In this document: positions 17,101 through 24,584 of the stretch, piece after piece | Layout of the letters: each line of letters opens with the position of its first letter | How positions within the stretch are numbered: position 1 is the first letter of the stretch | Source: Janthinobacterium silvisoli | GTDB taxonomy: Bacteria; Pseudomonadota; Gammaproteobacteria; Burkholderiales; Burkholderiaceae_D | NCBI RefSeq assembly: GCF_014200725.1 | Contig: NZ_JACHCL010000002.1 | Coordinates: forward strand, 1,325,176 to 1,389,175 | Direction: 5' to 3' | Length of the DNA: 64,000 nucleotides | The notes under the pieces: model-generated | Database searches by the model: none | Seen by the model: only the letters and a program-made list of their open reading frames with translations | What the model was told of the DNA's origin: nothing | Program-made: the position numbers and the translations under genes

Positions 17101-17811
17101 ATGCCAGTATTTAGTGTCACGGGTGACGTCGATCCCTTTTTGCACGTCAGCCTGAAACAGGGCGAGACCATTTATTGCGAATCGGATGCGATGGTGATGA
17201 TGGAAACGGCGCTTGACCTGAAGGGCAAGATGACCGGTGGCCTGGGCAGCGCCATCATGCGCCGCTTTGCCAATGGCGAATCGTTCTTCCAGCAGCATAT
17301 CGAAGCGGTGCGCGGCAACGGCGATTGCCTGCTCTCGCCTACCCTGCCCGGCGCCATCGAAGTGGTCGACGTGGGCGCGCGCCAGTATCTGCTCAATGAT
17401 GGCGCGTTTGTCGCCGCCACTTCGGGCACGGAAATGAAGGTGCGCACGCAAAGCCTGGGCAATGCTTTGTTCGCCCAATCGGGCGGCTTCTTCGTGATGG
17501 AAACCTCGGGCACGGGCCAGGTCGTGGTATCGGGCTTCGGCTCCATGTTCCAGCTCGACGTCGAGCCGGGCAAGGATGTCGTGATCGACAATTCCCACGT
17601 GGTGTGCTGGGACAGCACCCTGAAATATGAAGTTTCCGTCACCACCAGCGGCTCGGGCGGCATCGGCGGCTTCCTCGGCAATATCGTCAACAGCGTGACC
17701 AGCGGCGAAGGCATCGTGCTGCGCTTTTCCGGCTCGGGCAAAGTCTACGTCTGCTCGCGCAACCGCGACGCCTTTTTGAAATGGACGGCGTCGGGCGGCA
17801 AAGCCAGCTAA
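17101..17811 (+). CDS. AIM24/TIGR00266 family protein
   Basis: 236 residues. The ATG at 17101 is chosen because GGAGATTACC precedes it; the in-frame codon at 17089 lies inside the upstream terminator T tract. The protein is a beta-rich, single-domain AIM24 family member: features include GLGSAIMRRFANGESFF, FVMETSGTGQVVVSGFGSMF, VDNSHVVCWD-like (IDNSHVVCWDSTLKYEV) and a Gly-rich turn GSGGIGGFLGN near the C-terminus. AIM24 proteins form trimeric beta structures and are often encoded with TerD-family genes. No enzymatic residue is apparent. It lies between terD and the ATP-grasp gene, with terminator-like hairpins on both sides, so expression probably depends on read-through. Function in bacteria is unclear. 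Confidence 0.85.
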   Translation: MPVFSVTGDVDPFLHVSLKQGETIYCESDAMVMMETALDLKGKMTGGLGSAIMRRFANGESFFQQHIEAVRGNGDCLLSPTLPGAIEVVDVGARQYLLNDGAFVAATSGTEMKVRTQSLGNALFAQSGGFFVMETSGTGQVVVSGFGSMFQLDVEPGKDVVIDNSHVVCWDSTLKYEVSVTTSGSGGIGGFLGNIVNSVTSGEGIVLRFSGSGKVYVCSRNRDAFLKWTASGGKAS

Positions 17812-17841
17812 ACCTGCCACCGCTGCGATCACCTCCTCCTT

Positions 17842-17879
17842 CCGCGCACAGACATGCTGTGCGCGGCTTTTCTCTTTTC
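17842..17879 (+). terminator. Rho-independent terminator between AIM24 and ATP-grasp genes
   Basis: CCGCGCACAG pairs perfectly with CTGTGCGCGG around a 5-base loop, followed by CTTTTCTCTTTT. It ends 17 bases before the ATG at 17896 that starts the ATP-grasp gene. An in-frame ATG at 17854 lies within the loop of this hairpin and is therefore rejected as a start. Confidence 0.8.
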
Positions 17880-17895
17880 ACCCGGTTTCCCGTAC

Positions 17896-18933
17896 ATGCA
17901 CAGAGTCTGGTTCAACAAAACGTTTTCCTCGGTCGCCACGGCCATGCGGCTGATACGCGAGGCTGACCTGCTTGCGACGAATGGCAAGCCCCGCTATCAC
18001 CTCGTTTGCAGCAATACCAATGCGCATGCAGCCGCCTTCCTGGAAGCCCACGAATACGCCGTCGAACCAGCCGGCCTGACGGGTGTAGCCTATGTGGAAT
18101 GGTGTCTGGACTTTTGCCGCACGCGCGAGATCACGATTTTCTGGCCTGGCAAGGAAGCGGGACGCATCGCCAGCGCCAGCGCGCGCTTTGCCGCGATCGG
18201 CGTGCGTCTGCTCAGCGTCGCCAGCGAAGAAGTGCTGGCCCTGATGCATGACAAGGCACGCTTTTGCGACGGCCTCGATTTACCGATGGCGCGCCCGGCC
18301 GACTACCGCGCCGTGAACACCATCGCCGAATACGACGCCGCCTACGCCGAGCTGCGCCCGCTGCACCGCACCCTGTGCATCAAGCCATCCGAATCCGTGT
18401 ATGGCCTGGGTTTTGCCGTGCTCGATGAAGTACGCTCCAGCGCCCAGCTGCTGCTGGCTGGCGCCGCCTACCAGATCAATGCGCAAGAACTGCGCAGCGG
18501 CCTGGCGCAAATGCAAACCTTCAAAACCTTGCTGCTGATGGAATACCTTGACGGCCATGAATACAGTGCCGACTGCGTGGCCGATCAGGGCCGCCTGGTA
18601 TGCGCCATCCCGCGCAAGAAACTGCATGCGGCAGGCAGTGGCCAGCTGATAGAACTGCGGAAAGATTTGCTGGCAGCCTGTACAAAACTGGCGCGCGACT
18701 ATCAGCTGAACGGCGTGTTCAATATCCAGTTCCGCGAGGGGGCAAACGGCCTGGCGCTGCTGGAAATCAATCCGCGCATGTCGGGCGGCATCGGCATGGC
18801 TTGCGCCGCCGGCCCCAACCTGCCCTACCTGGCGCTGGCCGGTTTCGACCAGGGCTATGACAAGCTCACCGTGCCGCCCGTGCGCGAGGGCATGCGCGTG
18901 GCCGAGACGGCGCACGCCGTGGAGCTGCCATGA
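17896..18933 (+). CDS. ATP-grasp enzyme of the Ter-linked metabolite cluster
   Basis: 345 residues from the ATG at 17896; the earlier in-frame ATG lies inside the terminator hairpin. Residues 1-110 form a Rossmann-like pre-ATP-grasp domain beginning MHRVWFNKTFSSV. The ATP-grasp part follows, with LCIKPSESVYGLGF (nucleotide-binding Lys and flexible loop), LLLMEYLDGHEYS, and the metal-binding C-terminal motif LALLEINPRMSGGIGM. ATP-grasp enzymes join a carboxylate to an amine or similar nucleophile at the cost of ATP. The stop overlaps the next gene's start (ATGA at 18930), showing translational coupling to the PRTase-TRSP gene. In published comparative analyses this family belongs to Ter-associated operons; its substrate is unknown. 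No clear ribosome-binding site precedes 17896. Confidence 0.85.
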   Translation: MHRVWFNKTFSSVATAMRLIREADLLATNGKPRYHLVCSNTNAHAAAFLEAHEYAVEPAGLTGVAYVEWCLDFCRTREITIFWPGKEAGRIASASARFAAIGVRLLSVASEEVLALMHDKARFCDGLDLPMARPADYRAVNTIAEYDAAYAELRPLHRTLCIKPSESVYGLGFAVLDEVRSSAQLLLAGAAYQINAQELRSGLAQMQTFKTLLLMEYLDGHEYSADCVADQGRLVCAIPRKKLHAAGSGQLIELRKDLLAACTKLARDYQLNGVFNIQFREGANGLALLEINPRMSGGIGMACAAGPNLPYLALAGFDQGYDKLTVPPVREGMRVAETAHAVELP

Positions 18934-20087
18934 ATATCGTCAAAAAACAGATGCCCACGGGCGAACTGACCTTGAAAGTGGACGATGCGCGCTTTCCGCT
19001 GGACTGGCTGGTCGGCTTTGCCGCGCGCGCCAACGCCAAGCGCGGTTTCCTGTTTCTGTCCAAGGTGCTGGGCAAACACTGGCCCGTCACGCCACGCGCC
19101 ATGGAAGCCATCCACGACGACCTGGCGGCGCAGATTCCACCGAGCCTGCCGGGCCCCGTGGTCTTTATCGCCATGGCCGAAACGGCCGTGGGCCTGGGCC
19201 AGGGCGTGTTCGAAGCGTGGTTGCGCGCTAACCCCACGGGTAAGGCCTTGTTTTTGCACAGCTCGCGCTATCGGGTCGGCAGCGTACCCTTCTTTGAATT
19301 CGAGGAATCGCACAGCCACGCGCCGCGCCAGTTCCTGCACCTGTCGGACGCCGCCAGCCTGCTGTTTTCCACCGCGCGCAGCCTGGTGCTGATCGACGAT
19401 GAAGCATCGACCGGCAACACCTTCGCCAACCTGGTGACAGTGTGCCGCGCGCGCTATCCGCAACTGGAAAAACTGCACCTGGGCGTGATCACCAATTTCA
19501 TGGGCAAGGATGCCAACGCGGGACTGAGCGAACGCTTCGGCCTGCCCACCAGCATAGGCGCCGCCTTGTCGGGCCAGTATGCGTTCCAGGTGGGCGCCGT
19601 GCCTGCGCCATCGGCCGCACCGGCGCAACGCTTCGAAGCGGAACAGGAACGGGGCGCCAGCCCTGCCTTTGGACGCATCGGCGTGGGCCGCGCCTTGACA
19701 CCGCCACAGGGCCTGGCCGTGCAACTGGCGCAGGAAATCGCCACCGGCGACACGGTACTGGTGCTGGGCACGGGCGAATTCATGCACCCCTCGTTCTTGC
19801 TGGCGCGCGAACTCGAAGCGCTGGGCAAGAGCGTGGTGGTGCAATCGACCACGCGCTCCCCTATTTTGTCGTGGGGTTCCGTCGGCTATATCGTATCGTG
19901 CGACGACAATTACGGCGAAGGCATCGCCAACTATCTGTACAACGTCGCACCGGGCCAGTACCAGCACGTCTTGATCTGCCATGAAACGCCGGCCAGCCCG
20001 GCCCTCATGCAACTCGCCGGCCAATTGAACGGCCGCCTGTTCCACTTTCAGTCAGAGACCAAAATTGAAGAAATTCCTGTTTGTTGA
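18930..20087 (+). CDS. phosphoribosyltransferase-TRSP domain protein (Ter-linked)
   Basis: 385 residues. The N-terminal domain is a type I phosphoribosyltransferase: VLIDDEASTGNTFANL (residues 152-167) is the PRPP-binding loop, preceded by VVFIAMAETAVGLGQGV. The C-terminal domain (about residues 245-385) starts RIGVGRALTPPQG and includes VLVLGTGEFMHPSFLLARE and QSTTRSPIL, which contains the literal T-R-S-P tetrapeptide (about residue 307) that names the TRSP domain. The gene overlaps its upstream neighbour by 4 bases and its downstream HAD neighbour by 23, so all are translated from one message. It probably transfers or removes a phosphoribosyl group in synthesis of a nucleoside-like compound; this is inference from the family. 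Confidence 0.88.
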   Translation: MNIVKKQMPTGELTLKVDDARFPLDWLVGFAARANAKRGFLFLSKVLGKHWPVTPRAMEAIHDDLAAQIPPSLPGPVVFIAMAETAVGLGQGVFEAWLRANPTGKALFLHSSRYRVGSVPFFEFEESHSHAPRQFLHLSDAASLLFSTARSLVLIDDEASTGNTFANLVTVCRARYPQLEKLHLGVITNFMGKDANAGLSERFGLPTSIGAALSGQYAFQVGAVPAPSAAPAQRFEAEQERGASPAFGRIGVGRALTPPQGLAVQLAQEIATGDTVLVLGTGEFMHPSFLLARELEALGKSVVVQSTTRSPILSWGSVGYIVSCDDNYGEGIANYLYNVAPGQYQHVLICHETPASPALMQLAGQLNGRLFHFQSETKIEEIPVC

Positions 20088-20817
20088 CCTGGACGATACC
20101 CTGTTCCAGACGCCAAAAAAATGCGTGGGTGAAGTCGATTTGCAGCCGGCTGCCTACCTGAAAAACGGCGATGCCTGCTCGTTTACCACAGCGCGCCAGC
20201 GCGCCTTCTTTGAATTTGCCCAAAGCGGCATGACCCTGATCCCCGCCACGGCACGCAATGGCGACGCGTTTCGCCGGGTCGACCTGCCATTCACCAGCTA
20301 CAGCGTGCTCGATTACGGCGGCATCGTGCTGCAGCCGGGTGGCGCGCTCGATGCGGGCTGGCTGGCACTGATGCAGGAAGACATGCAGACGGCCTTGCCG
20401 GGCCTGACAGAGGCCATGCGCATCATCGACGACTTCCAGGCCAAGGCAGGGTTGCCTTCGCGCGCACGTCTGATCGAAGACTATGGCACACCGTTCTACA
20501 TCGTCGTCAAGGACCACGAGGCGCGTGGCGAACGGCTGGCCGAAATTGAACAGCAAGTGCTGCAGGAGTGGATCGCCACAGATGGCAAGGATTACTTTAT
20601 CCACCGTAACGGCAACAACCTGGCCGTGCTGCCCAAAACTCTAAACAAGGCGCGCGCCGTCGCTTACCTGCGGGCAGAACTGGAAGCAGAACACGGTCCC
20701 ATTTTGAGCTTTGGCATGGGCGACAGCCGCTCGGACGCCCGCTTCATGGCCGAATGCGATTACGCCATCGTTCCCAATGGCACGCAGCTGGCTGCACTCA
20801 CGGTGGCGGCGCTATGA
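20065..20817 (+). CDS. HAD-superfamily hydrolase (Ter-linked)
   Basis: 250 residues. The start is a TTG at 20065, inside the end of the previous gene; no ATG occurs before the essential first motif, and the next Met comes too late. HAD motif I is FVDLDDTL right at the N-terminus (residues 5-12), motif II is LIPATARNGDAF (about residue 60), and motif IV is GMGDSRSDARFM (about residue 216). The large cap between motifs II and III resembles Cof/sucrose-phosphatase type HAD proteins. The likely role is removal of a phosphate from a pathway intermediate. The stop overlaps the next start by ATGA (20814). Substrate unknown. Confidence 0.88.
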   Translation: MKKFLFVDLDDTLFQTPKKCVGEVDLQPAAYLKNGDACSFTTARQRAFFEFAQSGMTLIPATARNGDAFRRVDLPFTSYSVLDYGGIVLQPGGALDAGWLALMQEDMQTALPGLTEAMRIIDDFQAKAGLPSRARLIEDYGTPFYIVVKDHEARGERLAEIEQQVLQEWIATDGKDYFIHRNGNNLAVLPKTLNKARAVAYLRAELEAEHGPILSFGMGDSRSDARFMAECDYAIVPNGTQLAALTVAAL

Positions 20818-21914
20818 CAACCTTGCATTTCAGCGGCAGCTACCGCCAGGATGACGTGGAATTTTTGCTCACGCCGATGGCGCTGGAACCGATCCTGGAC
20901 CTGGCCGAAAAAGAGCGGCTGATCCAGTCGGGCCAGCGCCATTACAGCGAAATGCTGTCGCCAGAGTCCCTGCCCTCGCCCGCCTACCTGGCCCTGTTCC
21001 AGAGCGCATTTGCCGCCAACCGATTGCAGATGGCGCGCGACTGCCTGCGCCTGGCCGCCCTGATCGCGGCACGCCGCAGCGGCCCCGTCACGCTGGTGTC
21101 GCTGGCGCGCGCGGGTACGCCCGTGGGCGTGATTCTGGGTCACGTATTGCGCCAGGTATTCCAGCGCGAGTGTTGCCATTATTCGGTTTCCATCATCCGC
21201 GACCGCGGCATCGACGCCAACGCCATCCAACACATACTGGCGCAGGGCCACGCGCCGGAAGCTATCGTGTTTGTCGATGGCTGGACTGGCAAGGGCGTGA
21301 TTTCGCGCGAACTGCGCCAGGCCGTGCACGACTACAATGCGCAGCACGGCACGGCAATCGACGGCGGCCTGTTCGTCCTGTCCGACCTGGCCGGCACAGC
21401 TACCTGCGCCGCCTCGTCCAGCGACTATCTGATACCGTCGAGCATACTGAACGCCACCGTGTCAGGCCTGGTCAGCCGCTCGGTGCTCAATGCGCAAATC
21501 GGCGCAGATGACTTCCATGGCTGCGTTTATTACGAACAGTTCGAAGCGCACGACCAGTCGCGCGCCTTCGCCGATGGCCTGGTGGCCGATGCCCTGGCGC
21601 TGGCCGCAAGCGATGGCGTACCGCCGGCAAAAGCAGTCGATAGCGACGCCATGGCAGCCCGCTCGCAAGCCTATATGGCGCAGGCGCAGCGCGACTACGG
21701 CGTCGAAGACATTAACCTGATCAAGCCCGGCATCGGCGAAGCGACGCGCGTGCTGCTGCGCCGCGTGCCCGAGCGCCTGATCGTGCGCGACACCACAGCG
21801 CCGGACGTGGCGCATTTGCTGCTGCTGGCACAGGAAAAAAACATCCCCGTCAGCGTAGAACCGGCGCTGCCTTACCAGGCCGTCGCCCTGATCAGGAGTG
21901 CCGTCGATGGATAA
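20814..21914 (+). CDS. PRTase-Pelota fusion protein (StiP-like, Ter-linked)
   Basis: 366 residues from the ATG at 20814, which overlaps the HAD stop in ATGA. Residues 60-260 form a divergent phosphoribosyltransferase: VTLVSLARAGTPVGVILG followed by AIVFVDGWTGKGVISREL, the PRPP-loop equivalent, and a conserved Cys/Ser-rich segment TATCAASSSDYLIPS. The C-terminal ~75 residues (VLLRRVPERLIVRDTTAPDV onward) look like a Pelota-type RNA-binding fold, the fusion known from Ter-associated operons. Databases often call this family 'cysteine protease StiP', a name whose basis is doubtful. It overlaps the downstream lyase gene by 8 bases. Biochemical activity is unknown. Confidence 0.82.
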   Translation: MTTLHFSGSYRQDDVEFLLTPMALEPILDLAEKERLIQSGQRHYSEMLSPESLPSPAYLALFQSAFAANRLQMARDCLRLAALIAARRSGPVTLVSLARAGTPVGVILGHVLRQVFQRECCHYSVSIIRDRGIDANAIQHILAQGHAPEAIVFVDGWTGKGVISRELRQAVHDYNAQHGTAIDGGLFVLSDLAGTATCAASSSDYLIPSSILNATVSGLVSRSVLNAQIGADDFHGCVYYEQFEAHDQSRAFADGLVADALALAASDGVPPAKAVDSDAMAARSQAYMAQAQRDYGVEDINLIKPGIGEATRVLLRRVPERLIVRDTTAPDVAHLLLLAQEKNIPVSVEPALPYQAVALIRSAVDG

Positions 21915-22887
21915 CAGCATCCACCCGCAAAATGAACACAAGGCAGCGCTGGGCGCCTCCATGTATGTGCCGACCACGCATAAGGATTTGCTGGCGATCG
22001 CCAACGGCGACAAACTCGGTCATCTGCGCTCGGTGATCTTTTGCACGGAAGACGCCATCGCCGAACGCGATCTGAGCTACGCGCTGTTCAACCTGTCGCT
22101 GGCGCTGCAAAATATGCGCGACGAGTCCGATACCCTGCGCTTCGTGCGCGTGCGTAACGTGGAAGTGCTGGCGCGCGTGCTGGGCATGCCCGGTGCGGAT
22201 AAACTGAGTGGCTTCGTGCTGCCCAAATCCACGCGCCACAACTTTGCCGCCTATTTCGAGCTGGTACGCCACACACATCATTCGCTGATGCCGACCCTGG
22301 AAACGGTGGAAGTGTTCGATGACGAAGAAATGAAGCTGTTCAGGATGGCGCTATCCGCACCCGAGGTGCGCCGCCGCATCCTGGCGCTGCGCATCGGCGG
22401 CAACGACTTGCTGGCCTTGCTGGGACTGCGCCGCCCCACCACCGGCACGATTTACCAGACGCCGCTAGGCCAGGTGATCGGCCGCCTCGTGACTATCTTC
22501 AAGCCGCACGGCTTTCAATTGACGGCGCCCGTCTTCGAACACTTGTCGCAAGGCCAGTGGCTGGACGCCGAGGTGGCGCAGGATATGGCGCACGGCATGA
22601 TCGCCAAGACCGCGATCCACCCGGAGCAGGTGCCGCAGATCGAGCGCCATTACCAGGTCTCGCAATCGGATATCGAACTGGCGCTGCGCATCATCGACCC
22701 GGACAGCCCGGCCGTCTTCCGCATGCAGGATGCGATGTGCGAAGTGGCGACCCATAGCAGCTGGGCCCTGCGCATCATCGAACAGGCGAGGTTGTTCGGT
22801 ATTCGCCATACCGACGATGGCGTAAGCGCGCCATCCCAGCAAGTTAATCATCAACTCACCAGCGACGAAGGGACTACACGATCATGA
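21907..22887 (+). CDS. HpcH/HpaI aldolase / citrate-lyase-like protein (Ter-linked)
   Basis: 326 residues from the ATG at 21907, preceded by AGGAG at 21893-21897 inside the previous gene; a GTG at 21898 falls directly behind that site and is rejected. The sequence follows the CitE/HpcH TIM barrel: ASMYVPTTHKDLLAI, LRSVIFCTEDAI, DTLRFVRVRN (substrate/metal region Arg), GFVLPKST, LMPTLETVEVF (metal-binding Glu), LALRIGGNDLLALLGLRR and KTAIHPEQVPQI (conserved His-Pro near the end). Such enzymes make or break carbon-carbon bonds on acyl or keto-acid substrates with a divalent metal. It is the last enzyme gene before terA and overlaps it by ATGA. Confidence 0.87.
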   Translation: MDNSIHPQNEHKAALGASMYVPTTHKDLLAIANGDKLGHLRSVIFCTEDAIAERDLSYALFNLSLALQNMRDESDTLRFVRVRNVEVLARVLGMPGADKLSGFVLPKSTRHNFAAYFELVRHTHHSLMPTLETVEVFDDEEMKLFRMALSAPEVRRRILALRIGGNDLLALLGLRRPTTGTIYQTPLGQVIGRLVTIFKPHGFQLTAPVFEHLSQGQWLDAEVAQDMAHGMIAKTAIHPEQVPQIERHYQVSQSDIELALRIIDPDSPAVFRMQDAMCEVATHSSWALRIIEQARLFGIRHTDDGVSAPSQQVNHQLTSDEGTTRS

Positions 22888-24119
22888 CCAATTTCACACG
22901 CGGACAAAAAGGCAAACTGGCTGACCTGGGCTTGAACGGCCCCTTCGCCGTCACGCTCGACATCGTTTCCGGCTCGATGGAAGTCGATGTCAGCTGCTTC
23001 GGCGTCGATGCCAGTGGCAAGCTGTCGGACGACCGCTACATGGTCTTCTACAACCAGAAAAGTTCGCCCGACAACGCCGTGACGGTCGCCTTGAACGGCC
23101 CCCGTTCCGTATTCCAGATCGACCTGGCCCGCCTGCCCGCCTCGATCGACAAGCTGGTCTTCACTGCCGCCACAGAACAGGGCAGCATGCGCGCACTGGG
23201 CGCGTCCAGCCTGGTGCTGGGCTCAAACGCCACCTTCGCGTTTGCAGGACAGGACTTCCAGGACGAGAAAGCCGTCATCATCGCTGAACTGTACCGCCGC
23301 GACGGCAGCTGGCGTTTCGGCGCCGTGGGCCAGGGTTTTGCAGGCGGCCTGGCAGCGTTGCTGAAACACTTCGGCGGCAGCGAAGCTAGCCAAGCTACGC
23401 CGGCCCCTGCACCGATCCCGGTGCCAGCGGCGCCGCCCGCCAATAAAATCTCGCTATCGAAAATTCGCCTGGAAAAACGCGGCGACAAGATCTCGCTCGA
23501 CAAACGCGACAGCGGCGGCTATGGCCGTATTCGCGTCAACCTGAACTGGAACCAGAATACGCCGCAAAACCCGGCCGCCACCGGCAGCCAGAGTACGGGC
23601 TTCCTGGGCAAGCTGTTCGCCAAGCCGGCCGAAACGGCCGGTGGCATCGACCTCGATATCGGCTGCCTGTTCGAAATGACGAATGGCGCCAAGAGTGCCG
23701 TGCAGGCGCTGGGCAATAGCTGGGGCGCCTTCGACCGTCCGCCGTACATCCACCTGGAAGGCGACGACCGCACGGGTAGCGCCAGCGACGGCGAAAACAT
23801 CTTCATCAACGGTACGCATTTCGACCAGATCAAGCGCGTGCTCGTGTATGCCTTCATCTACGAGGGCGTGCCCAACTGGGCAGCCACCGATGGCGTGGTA
23901 ACGATAGAAATCCCTGGCCAGCCCACGGTGGAAGTGCGGCTGGACAGCCATAGCCAGCACGCCATGTGCGCCATCGCCATGCTGGAAAACCACGGCGGCA
24001 ATCTGCAGGTGACGAAATTGGTGGAATACTTCGGCGGCCAAGGTAAAATCACTGCGCATCAGGCGATGGACGAACGTTACCAGTTCGGCCTGAACTGGAA
24101 AGCCGGCAGAAAAGACTAA
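22884..24119 (+). CDS. TerA-like protein with two TerD-type domains
   Basis: 411 residues. Domain 1 (about residues 1-165) is a TerD fold: GPFAVTLDIVSGSMEVDVSC, DDRYMVFYNQKSSPDNAV, and a terminal IIAELYRRDGSWRFGAVGQGF. A Pro/Ala linker (TPAPAPIPVPAAPPANK, about residues 172-188) follows. Domain 2 (about residues 190-408) begins ISLSKIRLEKRGDKISLDKR and contains GGIDLDIGCLFEM, IHLEGDDRTGSASDGENIFI and RVLVYAFIYEGVPNW, typical of TerA. Domain 1 lacks the full acidic GDN-type Ca2+ loop seen in TerD (here SSPDNAV), while domain 2 has a D-rich equivalent. ATGA overlap with the lyase gene ties it to the enzyme block. Likely cytosolic partner of the TerD/TerC-like proteins. Confidence 0.87.
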   Translation: MTNFTRGQKGKLADLGLNGPFAVTLDIVSGSMEVDVSCFGVDASGKLSDDRYMVFYNQKSSPDNAVTVALNGPRSVFQIDLARLPASIDKLVFTAATEQGSMRALGASSLVLGSNATFAFAGQDFQDEKAVIIAELYRRDGSWRFGAVGQGFAGGLAALLKHFGGSEASQATPAPAPIPVPAAPPANKISLSKIRLEKRGDKISLDKRDSGGYGRIRVNLNWNQNTPQNPAATGSQSTGFLGKLFAKPAETAGGIDLDIGCLFEMTNGAKSAVQALGNSWGAFDRPPYIHLEGDDRTGSASDGENIFINGTHFDQIKRVLVYAFIYEGVPNWAATDGVVTIEIPGQPTVEVRLDSHSQHAMCAIAMLENHGGNLQVTKLVEYFGGQGKITAHQAMDERYQFGLNWKAGRKD

Positions 24120-24137
24120 TTTTAAGAGAAGCCCACC

Positions 24138-24512
24138 ATGACCCCTACGACCAAAAAAGTCACATTCGCCTTCGTCATCTTCATCGTGGCCGGCATTCTG
24201 CTGCTGGCTGCGTACACGTGGATGGCGCTCAGCTTTTCGTATTCGGAAGGCGAACGGGCTGGCTACCTGCAAAAGTTTTCCAAACGGGGCTGGATCTGCA
24301 AGACCTGGGAAGGCGAGTTGCTGCTGACGGCGCTGCCAGGCACGATCCCGGAAAAATTCCAGTTCAGCGTGCGCGATGAAGCAGTGGCCAAACAATTGTC
24401 AGCGGCCGCGGGCAAGCATATTCTCGTCAGCTACAGCCAGCACAAGGGCGTGCCGACCCAGTGTTTCGGTGAGACGGAATATTATGCGGACAAGGTGGTG
24501 CTGAGTCCTTGA
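24138..24512 (+). CDS. small single-pass membrane protein, unknown function
   Basis: 124 residues. One N-terminal membrane helix (about residues 9-32, FAFVIFIVAGILLLAAYTWM) is followed by a soluble part starting SFSYSEGERAGYLQKFSKRG, with two Cys (WICKTWEG and PTQCFGETEYY). Similar proteins exist in many betaproteobacteria; some carry the misleading label 6-phosphogluconate dehydrogenase, but no such motif is present. The gene lies 18 bases after the TerA-like gene with AAGAGAAGCCC as its ribosome-binding region and is followed by a strong terminator, so it is the last cistron of the Ter operon or a linked housekeeping gene. Function unknown. Confidence 0.75.
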   Translation: MTPTTKKVTFAFVIFIVAGILLLAAYTWMALSFSYSEGERAGYLQKFSKRGWICKTWEGELLLTALPGTIPEKFQFSVRDEAVAKQLSAAAGKHILVSYSQHKGVPTQCFGETEYYADKVVLSP

Positions 24513-24524
24513 TGCTGCTTCCTG

Positions 24525-24571
24525 CATAAAAAAAAACGGGGCCAGACGACTAGTCTGGCCCCGTTTTTTAT
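24525..24571. terminator. strong bidirectional terminator at the end of the Ter cluster
   Basis: ATAAAAAAAAACGGGGCCAGAC pairs with GTCTGGCCCCGTTTTTTAT around GACTA, about 18 bp of stem with A and T tracts on either side. It separates the plus-strand Ter cluster from the minus-strand coiled-coil gene and can serve both. Confidence 0.92.
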
Positions 24572-24584
24572 GCCCGCCTGTTTT

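Noticed and set aside
17854..17895. Earlier ATG as start of the ATP-grasp gene
   Set aside because: It lies in the loop of a perfect terminator hairpin and has no ribosome-binding site; the conserved protein begins at the ATG at 17896.
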